Shown here piece by piece: positions 57,332 to 64,000 of a stretch of 64,000 bases of DNA. The position numbers and the translations under genes are program-made. Each line of letters begins with the position of its first letter. The stretch's first letter is position 1. Source of the DNA: Cristatella mucedo (lineage: Eukaryota; Bryozoa; Phylactolaemata; Cristatellidae). Location: the NCBI GenBank assembly GCA_009760855.2, contig WPIO01000102.1:432001-496000 (forward strand), in the 5' to 3' direction. The notes under the pieces were generated by a model, which was not told the DNA's origin, did not search any database, and saw only the letters and a list, made by a program, of their open reading frames with translations.

Positions 57332-58021
57332 ATGCTATCAATACTAAAAAATGCCATGCCTCCAAGCGGCAGGCCAAAAGAAAGCCACCTGCTTTACCGC
57401 GTGCCTTCCACCTTTATAAGAACCATGTCTTATATTATAGATTTTACAATTTTAGGCATACCAAGAGCAATTTTTGGCCTCTCTTATAGCTTTTTATTGG
57501 ATAGCTACAGGGTGGAATTTTTTGAGCAAATAAACAATCCATTTATAATGGAGGGTAAATATTTTTCACTATACAATCCTGAACATTTGAAAATATTTTT
57601 TGAATCAAAATTTGGCATTTCGGTCAGCATTATGGTGTTGGTTATGATTTTAATAGGCTGGATTTATCAATTCTTAATGCTTACTTCTTCTTGGTCTGCA
57701 ACTATAGGCAACCGCCTTCTTAACACAATGGTTATAAAAAATTCTGATAGTCTTGGCATGACGCCAATAATTACTAGCATTAGGATTATAATTTCCTATA
57801 TTCCTTGGGCCATCCCCGTTGCTGTGGCTTTTTTGTGGAATGGAAATCAAGCCTATTCTTGGCTTTTGTTGATTATTTTGGCCTTTTGGCATGATCTTTC
57901 TGTGTTTTTTGAAAGAAAAGTTGCAGTACATGACGTACTCACTAAAACAACCTTGGTGAACTGCAGAGCAAAGGATAAATTTTCCTTTATGACTCGTTCT
58001 CAAAATATTAGCCGAGCCTAG
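57332..58021 (+). CDS. RDD-family integral membrane protein
   Basis: Four or so membrane segments. Family marks: STFIRTMSYIIDFTILGIP (Arg and Asp of RDD), the motif WSATIGNRLLNTMVIK after a membrane segment, and FERKVAVHDVLTKTTLV (His-Asp-x-x-x-x-T). Role unknown in general; some RDD proteins transport ions. It is divergent from virB4 by about 145 bases and is followed after six bases by the 405-aa barrel gene, so both are probably one transcript. Confidence 0.8.
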   Translation: MLSILKNAMPPSGRPKESHLLYRVPSTFIRTMSYIIDFTILGIPRAIFGLSYSFLLDSYRVEFFEQINNPFIMEGKYFSLYNPEHLKIFFESKFGISVSIMVLVMILIGWIYQFLMLTSSWSATIGNRLLNTMVIKNSDSLGMTPIITSIRIIISYIPWAIPVAVAFLWNGNQAYSWLLLIILAFWHDLSVFFERKVAVHDVLTKTTLVNCRAKDKFSFMTRSQNISRA

Positions 58022-58027
58022 CCAATC

Positions 58028-59245
58028 ATGATTGTTCAAAATATCATCGTGATTATGTTTTGCTGGCTTCTTTTGCAACCTTGCCAAAATTATGCAAACG
58101 CCAAAGCAAGCAGCTATGGTGGCTATAAAAAATATAGTAGCTATAAAAAATCGCCAAGCCCCAACGATCCAATAAAAACGATGGAAAAAACAAATAAATT
58201 GCTAAAAAAGCAAAATCAATTATTGCAAAAAGACATAGAAGAAACAAATCAAGATAGATTTATAGAGGCAAAATATGGCTATATAGATAGAAAAAATCGC
58301 AACAGAGGCTTCGACCCCTACAGAGATCATGATCAATATACATACAACAAAGAGGACTACTACGAACAGGCCAGAATATTTAAAACCGACGAAGATGAGG
58401 CAGAACAAACCAATAATTCTATAGCGGAAATTTTTACAAAACGTCCATTTAGAAACAAAAAGCGACTAACAAAAGCAGAAAAGAAACAACAGGCCGAGCT
58501 TCCGCCAACAAAAGATGACATCAGCAATAAAGAAAGATCTATGGGCTTTTATAAGGGAATTTTTGGCTCTCTTTTTGCTTATGGCTCTGGCGATTTCAAT
58601 GCATCAGAAAAACGCAATATAGCGGCAGGGGATACTGCCTTTACCACCAGAACAACAGTTACATCTGGAGTTGTTGTGTATTCTCCATTTGCGGAGGCAG
58701 GGTTAAAACTGGGAATGCGTATGCCATCATTTGCAGGCGCCACAGTTCCGGCATCTTACAGGTGGGATTTGGAGTTTGCCTACACCAGAATGCAAACCTT
58801 AACTAATCCAATCTACATAACAGATCAAAGCATCACAAATGGAAGTCCGGGATCTAATTTTATCCTTGGACAAGACTTCTTTAACACCAATTTTTACAAC
58901 ATAAGTGTAAACGGATATGCCGACCTAGGAAGAATTGGTCCGGGATATCCTTTTCTTGGAGTTGGTGCGGGCATTGGAATAATGCAATTTGATGGAAATA
59001 TAAACACCGGATTCGTATTACCAACATTTAACATATATGCTGGATATATTATTGATATTAATAAAAAATTCACCATATCAATCGCCTATAAGTTAAATAT
59101 TTTATACAATAATACTTATGGCTTGCTAGAACCACTAAGGGATGGAAATAAAGTGCTAGATGACACCAGACCAACGCAAGATAATGTTATCAATTTTGGT
59201 CTAATGTTCTTGCATAAAATAGAGGTTTCATTTCTTATTTTTTAA
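58028..59245 (+). CDS. Putative outer-membrane protein with coiled coil and C-terminal barrel (405 aa)
   Basis: N-terminal signal peptide (IIVIMFCWLLLQPCQNYANA), then Tyr/Ser/Lys-rich repeats (SSYGGYKKYSSYKKS), a coiled coil (EKTNKLLKKQNQLLQKDIEE), a charged linker and, from about residue 175, a barrel-like domain (GIFGSLFAYGSGDFN, TSGVVVYSPFAEAGLKLGMR, GYPFLGVGAGIGIMQF, FNIYAGYIIDINKKFTISI) ending EVSFLIF with a terminal Phe suited to BamA. It is likely surface exposed. Not recognised by name; paired with the RDD gene. Confidence 0.72.
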   Translation: MIVQNIIVIMFCWLLLQPCQNYANAKASSYGGYKKYSSYKKSPSPNDPIKTMEKTNKLLKKQNQLLQKDIEETNQDRFIEAKYGYIDRKNRNRGFDPYRDHDQYTYNKEDYYEQARIFKTDEDEAEQTNNSIAEIFTKRPFRNKKRLTKAEKKQQAELPPTKDDISNKERSMGFYKGIFGSLFAYGSGDFNASEKRNIAAGDTAFTTRTTVTSGVVVYSPFAEAGLKLGMRMPSFAGATVPASYRWDLEFAYTRMQTLTNPIYITDQSITNGSPGSNFILGQDFFNTNFYNISVNGYADLGRIGPGYPFLGVGAGIGIMQFDGNINTGFVLPTFNIYAGYIIDINKKFTISIAYKLNILYNNTYGLLEPLRDGNKVLDDTRPTQDNVINFGLMFLHKIEVSFLIF

Positions 59246-59502
59246 CATGGGGGGCGCCTGCAACGAAAAATTGTGAAAAATTATACCAATAAAGACACAC
59301 TCTACAAGATCGCTGTAAAATACATTTATTGGCATATAATACAACCTGAACAAAAATACAAATATCAATATCACAACAGCCGAAAGTCCAGCTGTGGAGG
59401 CAATTGATGCAAAAAACAACACCATAAAAACATATAAAAGCAATAATACAAAAAATAACACAAATCGTTGCAAATTATTAAACTAGACTAATTGGTACAT
59501 TT

Positions 59503-59539
59503 TGCCATCTCATCAAGATAATTAGATGGGGCATTTTTT
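59503..59539 (+). terminator. Possible rho-independent terminator
   Basis: CCATCT (59505-59510) pairs with AGATGG (59524-59529), with TG/CA pairs outside a two-base bulge, followed by a T7 run. It would end the RDD-barrel transcript before holA. Confidence 0.4.
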
Positions 59540-59583
59540 TACTAAAAACTGCAATAAAAATTTGAGAAATTTATATATAATAT

Positions 59584-60594
59584 ATGAAAATCGCGCCAGC
59601 ACAGGTAAATAGTTTTCTAGCTCAATTTAAAAATCATGAAATTCAGGCCTATTTATTTTATGGCCCAAATAGCGGCCTTTCCGGACTTTTAGCGGAAAGA
59701 TTAATAAAAGACCTGCAAACCATATCGCCCGCAACGGTAATAAATGCGGATGGCAACGAATTAGAGCTAGACGCCTCATCGCTACTTTCAGAAATTCACA
59801 ATAACTCTCTTTTTGATCCACAAAAAATAATTAAAATAAGGGGAATGAGAAACAAAATTCTTTCCATGCTTCAACAGTGTATACCGGTGCCAGAAGGAGT
59901 AAAATTAGTTATGATTGCAGAAGAATTAGATACAAAATCCACACTACGAGCCTTTGGAGAAAAATCTGATCACATTGCGGTAATAGCTTCCTATCAGGAA
60001 GATTCGCGCTCCAGTATGTCTTTCGTGCAGGATTTTCTATCCAGAGCCAAAACAACATTCGATGTAGAGGTGCCAAACATAATGGCAATGAATTTTACGG
60101 GGGATCGTATGACCCTTCAAAACGAATTAACAAAACTTCTTTTATATATAGGCAACAGAAATCATATTACCAAACAAGATGCAATGCTAGTGGTAAGCAA
60201 TCTGGAGGAATCTGGAGTAGATTCATTAATAGACAGCCTGATGGCAAAAAATTTACCATCAGCCTTTTCCGCCATGGCAAAGCTATCTCTATCACAAATT
60301 AGCAACATAGCAATAATAAGATCACTACTCTCTCATTGTTTTCAGTTACATCGCATGCTTCTTGCTTTGCAAAAAGGATCTACGGTAGCTGATGTTATTC
60401 AAAAGGAACGAATTTTTTTTAAACGCACATCGGCATATCAACAACAATTAAGAATTTGGACTATAGAAAAAATCAATCAAATATTTCCACCATTGCTTAA
60501 GGCGGAAGTTGAAAGCAAAAGCAATTCAGACCAATTGGACTGGCAACAATCTGTTATTTTAAGACTCATCAATGCCGTAGCAAGTATAGCATGA
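59584..60594 (+). CDS. holA: DNA polymerase III subunit delta
   Basis: Clamp-loader wrench subunit that opens the beta ring. 336 aa. Recognised from the N-terminal pattern MKIAPAQVNSFLAQFKNHEI, QAYLFYGPNSGLSGLLAERL, NSLFDPQKIIKIRG, and the middle and C-terminal delta features TLQNELTKLLLYIGNRNHIT and IAIIRSLLSHCFQLHRMLLA. The Walker A-like loop is degenerate (GPNSGLSG), as is normal for delta. The usual upstream lptE is absent. No SD before ATG. Confidence 0.92.
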   Translation: MKIAPAQVNSFLAQFKNHEIQAYLFYGPNSGLSGLLAERLIKDLQTISPATVINADGNELELDASSLLSEIHNNSLFDPQKIIKIRGMRNKILSMLQQCIPVPEGVKLVMIAEELDTKSTLRAFGEKSDHIAVIASYQEDSRSSMSFVQDFLSRAKTTFDVEVPNIMAMNFTGDRMTLQNELTKLLLYIGNRNHITKQDAMLVVSNLEESGVDSLIDSLMAKNLPSAFSAMAKLSLSQISNIAIIRSLLSHCFQLHRMLLALQKGSTVADVIQKERIFFKRTSAYQQQLRIWTIEKINQIFPPLLKAEVESKSNSDQLDWQQSVILRLINAVASIA

Positions 60595-60678
60595 CGACAT
60601 ATAATTTAGATTATTTTTTGAACTCAATAAGCAAAAATAAAGCAAACTATTTATAAAAATCATAACACCAAAACAATC

Positions 60679-61800
60679 ATGGAAAAAGATCTGCAGCAAA
60701 TAATCGAAGCGCTATTAAAAAGGCTAGAAAATGTAAAAATAAGTCAAAATATTGTTGGAAAAAAATGTGAATTAAGCGATATTGAGAATAAAATCTCATC
60801 AATCACAAACTGGGAAGATAGTGCGGCTATAGAAGAAATAATGCGCAAAAAAACATCCCTCTCCAAAACCATATATTCTATTGCAAATCTGGAAAAATTA
60901 CTTCAAGACTCTTCCGAGCTTTTAATTATGGCACTGGAAGAAGAGGACTTTGCTCTAATTACTGAACTGCACAATAACGTCATCAGCACGGAAAAATCAT
61001 TGTCAGCACTGGAATTAAGCTCTCTTTTCACCAACGAGCAAGATTATATGTCTTGTTTTATAGAAATTAATGCTGGAGCTGGCGGAACAGACAGTCAGGA
61101 TTGGGCAGAATTGTTGCTTAGAATGTATGTAATGTATGCCAATAAAAATGGTTTTTCATGCCAAGTAACAGATAGAACTGATGGAGAAGAGGCCGGAATA
61201 AAGCAGGCTACAATTTCCATAACCGGAGAAATGGCTTACGGATATCTAAAAAACGAAAATGGCGTTCACAGATTGGTAAGAATTTCGCCATTCAATGCAA
61301 ACGACAAAAGACAAACAAGCTTTGCCAGTGTATTCTCCTACCCACAAGTTAGCGATAATATTGACATAGAGATTGCGGAAAAAGATCTAAGAATAGACGT
61401 TTATCGCTCCAGCGGTCCCGGAGGTCAATCGGTTAATACAACAGATTCTGCAGTCAGAATTACTCATATGCCAAGCGGCATAGTTGCGCAATCGCAAAAT
61501 CAAAGATCTCAAATGCAAAACCGTGCCGAGGCAATGAAGATGTTAAAGTCCAAAATTTACGAAATGGAACTAAAAAAGCAATTAAATCAAAAGCAAGCAA
61601 TAGAAGATAACAAAACAGAAATATCGTGGGGAAATCAAATCCGCAATTATGTTATGCATCCATACAAAATGGTTAAAGATACGCGCAGCAGCTACGAAAC
61701 ATCTCAGATACAGGACGTTTTGGATGGAAATTTAAACGCAATAATAGAAAGTGTATTACTGAAAAATGCAGCAGATAAAAATGCAAATCTAGATAATTAA
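60679..61800 (+). CDS. prfB: Peptide chain release factor 2
   Basis: Releases peptides at UAA and UGA. Identified as RF2 by the SPF recognition motif in HRLVRISPFNANDKRQTSFA and by length (373 aa); the GGQ motif is in SSGPGGQSVNTTDSAV (about residue 247). The frame is continuous from ATG, so the programmed +1 frameshift used to autoregulate prfB in many bacteria is absent. The presence of RF2 together with genes ending in TGA (recF, holA) supports the standard code. Confidence 0.96.
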   Translation: MEKDLQQIIEALLKRLENVKISQNIVGKKCELSDIENKISSITNWEDSAAIEEIMRKKTSLSKTIYSIANLEKLLQDSSELLIMALEEEDFALITELHNNVISTEKSLSALELSSLFTNEQDYMSCFIEINAGAGGTDSQDWAELLLRMYVMYANKNGFSCQVTDRTDGEEAGIKQATISITGEMAYGYLKNENGVHRLVRISPFNANDKRQTSFASVFSYPQVSDNIDIEIAEKDLRIDVYRSSGPGGQSVNTTDSAVRITHMPSGIVAQSQNQRSQMQNRAEAMKMLKSKIYEMELKKQLNQKQAIEDNKTEISWGNQIRNYVMHPYKMVKDTRSSYETSQIQDVLDGNLNAIIESVLLKNAADKNANLDN

Positions 61801-62415
61801 ATTGACAAGAAAGATCCAACAAAAAAATACATATTTAAGCCATAATAACAGCAACTATGTAGAGAATTATTTGGCAGCCAATATTTAACTAACAATTCAT
61901 AATCAGCAACATTAAACGCATAAAAATCAATCCAAGCAAAGCAATCAGGCACAAATAAAAAATACCATTCCAGCACATTCAATACTGCCTATCCTTATGC
62001 TGATAATCATTTTTCATTTAGTTGGCGGCAATAAAACCTAAGACAATAACAGTGAATAATTTAACTAAAAACCCACATCACCAGAGCAATATATTATCTC
62101 ACACTGCAAAAAAATAATCAATATAAATTAGTTAAAAACATCACTTACCAATGTCAGCGGCCTTGCCACTCAAGACTGGTGAATAAATTATATTCCGACA
62201 GCGTGGTTAAGCAGTGGAAAATCGTAACAATAGAAATTGGAGCAAAATGAATAACAATCATTGTAAAAATTTTACAATGATTAAATAAATTGCAAAAAAA
62301 ACATCAAAATACCTAAATGCAGATATAATATTCTCACTCACCAATATAAACACCAAACCGTCAACAATAAAACAGGCAATAATAATTATTGCAAGCAGCA
62401 ATTATAAATAGACCA
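61801..62415. other. Convergent spacer of about 615 bases
   Basis: Between prfB (plus) and iscA (minus). AT-rich, no recognised gene. A Trp/Tyr/Cys-rich minus frame (61797-61982) looks spurious. Confidence 0.45.
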
Positions 62416-62931
62416 CTAAACGTAAAAAGATTCACCGCATCCACAGCGACCCTTTTCGTTTGGATTGACAAACACAAAGCCGTACTCTAAATCAGATTCT
62501 TTGTAATCCATTGTTGTGTCAAAAAGAAACAAGGTGCTTTTAAGTTCTATAAAAATTTTCACTCCGTCAATTTTTAATAATTCATCATGCTTAAAAATAT
62601 TTCTGCCATAATGCGCGAATTCTATCTTATAGGCCAGTCCGCTACAGCCCTTTGTGGGAGTTGAGATCTTCAGTCCACAAGGTATTTCATCCAATGCAAC
62701 ACCAGAACTCATAAGTATAGACATCTTAGATTCAACATCTTGAAAGCCATTTAAATCAAGATTGGAAAATTTTGACATGCCTTCAAAAACAAGTTCTTTA
62801 ATTTTAGACAAAGCAATATCTGAAACTTTTAAATAATCAACACTTCTGTGAATATCTTCCAAATTTGCGTGATCAAGATGAGAAAATATAGAAGCTACGG
62901 ATTCTTGATCGGCAGAAACGCAGGCAGACAT
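62416..62931 (-). CDS. iscA: A-type Fe-S carrier protein (IscA/ErpA-like) with insertions
   Basis: Delivers Fe-S clusters to target proteins. The three conserved Cys are present: GLKISTPTKGCSGLAYKIEF and the ending GRCGCGESFYV. At 171 aa it is much longer than the usual ~107. About 50 residues precede the first family strand (DYLKVSDIALSKIKELV), and about 35 extra residues are inserted between that helix and GLKIST (including NGFQDVESKMSILMSSG). It follows iscU by 11 bases on the same strand. IscA versus ErpA cannot be settled; position next to iscU favours IscA. Confidence 0.88.
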   Translation of the reverse strand: MSACVSADQESVASIFSHLDHANLEDIHRSVDYLKVSDIALSKIKELVFEGMSKFSNLDLNGFQDVESKMSILMSSGVALDEIPCGLKISTPTKGCSGLAYKIEFAHYGRNIFKHDELLKIDGVKIFIELKSTLFLFDTTMDYKESDLEYGFVFVNPNEKGRCGCGESFYV

Positions 62932-62942
62932 GACATAAAAAT

Positions 62943-63362
62943 TTAAGAATCCTTCTGAACAGAAACGACAGAGCTTGCAACAACGGATTGCTTGTTGGCC
63001 AAGTCCTCAAGAGCTTTTGTTATTGCCTCCTGAGCCAAAACAGAGCAATGCAGCTTGACTGGCGGAAGATCCAAAGCCTCCGCTATATCCTTATTGCTTA
63101 GATCTGAAGCATCATTAACCATTTTGCCAAGAAGCCATTCTGTTGCAAAAGAACTTGAAGCGATGGCAGACCCGCATCCATATGCCTTAAACTTTACATC
63201 CACAATAGTGCCAGAATCGTCAACTCTTATCTGCAACTTTAAAACATCACCACAGGCAGGTGCCCCAACCAATCCAGTTCCGACGTTTTTATCATTTTTA
63301 TCTAAAGATCCAACATTGCGAGGGTTGCTGTAGTGATCCATAACTTTTTCACTGTAGGCCAT
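62943..63362 (-). CDS. iscU: Fe-S cluster scaffold protein IscU
   Basis: Scaffold on which IscS sulfur and iron are assembled. Starting at ATG 63362 (MAYSEKVMDHYSNPRNVGSL), the three ligand Cys fall at the canonical positions 37 (APACGD), 63 (YGCGSA) and 106 (KLHCSV), with Asp39 and His105. The HscA-binding LPPVK motif is intact just before Cys106. A longer frame from 63458 adds 32 hydrophobic residues and is unlikely. About ten extra residues follow at the C-terminus (VVASSVVSVQKDS). iscS is not upstream; hemF is. Confidence 0.96.
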   Translation of the reverse strand: MAYSEKVMDHYSNPRNVGSLDKNDKNVGTGLVGAPACGDVLKLQIRVDDSGTIVDVKFKAYGCGSAIASSSFATEWLLGKMVNDASDLSNKDIAEALDLPPVKLHCSVLAQEAITKALEDLANKQSVVASSVVSVQKDS

Positions 63363-63519
63363 AATACGTAAATATAAATAAACAATAAAGCCAAGAAGCC
63401 GAATAAAAACACAGCTATAAGCATTATTTTTTGCCCGCACTGCGACAATAATTGTCAAGAACTTTTATAGATAAATTTAATATTACGCAAATTCAACAAA
63501 TTGCAATAATTTAAAATAA

Positions 63520-64000
63520 CTACCAAGAAATCATTGGCGGCATAGACATAAACATAAAATCTGGATTTCCTCCACTATTAAGGCCAAATTTAATCCCCTG
63601 ATCATATATAAGATTAAATTCTGCATATCTCCCTCTTCTTTGCAGCTGCAATTTTCTTTCAAACTCCCCCCAAGATACACCAACATTGTTGTGCAAAATA
63701 TTTGAATAAATTGGCACAAAAGAAGAGCCAATAGACTTAATAAAGGCAAAATTTTCCAGAAGATTTGTTTGTAGTTTATCAAAAAAAATCCCCCCTATTC
63801 CGCGATGCTCGCCCCTATGGGGCATGAAAAAATATCTATCACAATCGCGACTAAATTTCTCATAATAAGCACCATTATATCCATCGCAAATCTCCTTTAA
63901 AGAATCATGAAAGAGCGTACTTTCTTCTCTTTTTTTGATGATGGGATTAAGATCAAAAGCCCCGCCAAACCAAAAATCTTCACCATTGGCAACGAACATT
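63520..64000 (-). CDS. hemF: Oxygen-dependent coproporphyrinogen III oxidase, C-terminal part (runs off the right edge)
   Basis: Converts coproporphyrinogen III to protoporphyrinogen IX in heme synthesis. Visible: FWFGGAFDLNPII, HRGEHRGIGGIFFDKL and RRGRYAEFNLIYDQGIKFGL, the core of HemF. The 5' part lies beyond base 64000. The protein ends at FMFMSMPPMISW; many HemF proteins continue for 15-25 residues after this point (W-x-Y...), so the C-terminus may be shortened. HemF indicates oxygen-dependent heme synthesis. Confidence 0.95.
   Translation of the reverse strand, partial: MFVANGEDFWFGGAFDLNPIIKKREESTLFHDSLKEICDGYNGAYYEKFSRDCDRYFFMPHRGEHRGIGGIFFDKLQTNLLENFAFIKSIGSSFVPIYSNILHNNVGVSWGEFERKLQLQRRGRYAEFNLIYDQGIKFGLNSGGNPDFMFMSMPPMISW

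Noticed and set aside
59228-59473. Minus-strand frame encoding a very hydrophobic 81-aa peptide
   Set aside because: Phe/Leu/Val-rich product of A-rich plus-strand spacer that overlaps the 3' end of a confident gene; no other support.
1-64000. CRISPR arrays or other regularly spaced repeats
   Set aside because: No repeat-spacer periodicity was found; the repeats seen are isolated pairs inside or beside genes.

Overview
The window is strongly AT-rich and gene-sparse, with long spacers between genes. It looks like the chromosome of a host-associated alphaproteobacterium with a reduced genome, most likely Rickettsiales or a neighbouring lineage such as Holosporales. The support is indirect: a VirB4 ATPase of a type IV secretion system, a PPDK-type regulatory kinase, isolated capsid and portal genes of the kind found as gene-transfer-agent remnants in Alphaproteobacteria, scattered rather than operonic housekeeping genes, many decaying sequences, and several repeat-rich or disordered proteins without recognisable relatives. 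No rRNA gene is present, so the assignment is an inference.

Layout. 1-2.3 kb: the 5' part of a RelA/SpoT gene, plsX with a long extra C-terminus, and tRNA-Cys. 2.4-4.9 kb: two paralogous genes of unknown function behind near-identical promoters, followed by a small relic. 4.9-7.1 kb: lepA with an unusual leader and a decayed copy of its own 3' end. 8.1-9.9 kb: a 597-residue disordered protein. 10.3-12.2 kb: a rhodanese and a divergent dnaA. 12.7-16.5 kb (minus strand): mdh with two small unknown genes, then acpP-fabF. 16.9-21.2 kb: tRNA-Arg, two glutaredoxin-like genes, a membrane protein, a VirB7-like lipoprotein, cdsA, an Rrf2/IscR-like regulator and a broken class II aldolase. 22.6-26.3 kb: capsid, portal, recF. 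26.7-28.2 kb: a third, more distant member of the 2.5-4.7 kb family, interrupted by TAG. 28.8-38.3 kb (mostly minus strand): topA, tRNA-Lys, pssA with a lipoprotein gene, a decayed gene, dnaK and an orphan GspE/PilB ATPase. 38.6-42.2 kb (plus strand): rplU-rpmA-fabZ-DMT transporter-ABC permease-TPR-like partner. 43.1-44.7 kb: a protein with an exact 165-bp internal duplication. 45-48.8 kb: tRNA-Val, tsaC, murJ, ppsR. 49-52 kb: an IS1-like relic abutting clpX-clpP. 52.8-59.2 kb: two probable outer-membrane barrels, virB4 and an RDD membrane protein. 59.6-64 kb: holA, prfB, iscA, iscU and a partial hemF.

Functional themes. Envelope lipid synthesis is well represented (plsX, acpP, fabF, fabZ, cdsA, pssA), and murJ implies a lipid II / peptidoglycan step. 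Iron-sulfur and redox functions (iscU, iscA, an IscR-like regulator, glutaredoxins, hemF) are split over two places. Secretion and surface functions include virB4, a VirB7-like lipoprotein, an orphan GspE, two barrels and candidate effector-like proteins. Almost no start codon has a Shine-Dalgarno sequence in front of it. The one clear exception precedes a tiny reading frame in the lepA leader.

The best candidates for something undescribed are the three-member protein family (2.5, 3.7 and 26.7 kb) with conserved promoters, the SD-less translation pattern, and the divergent DnaA with altered DNA-contact residues.
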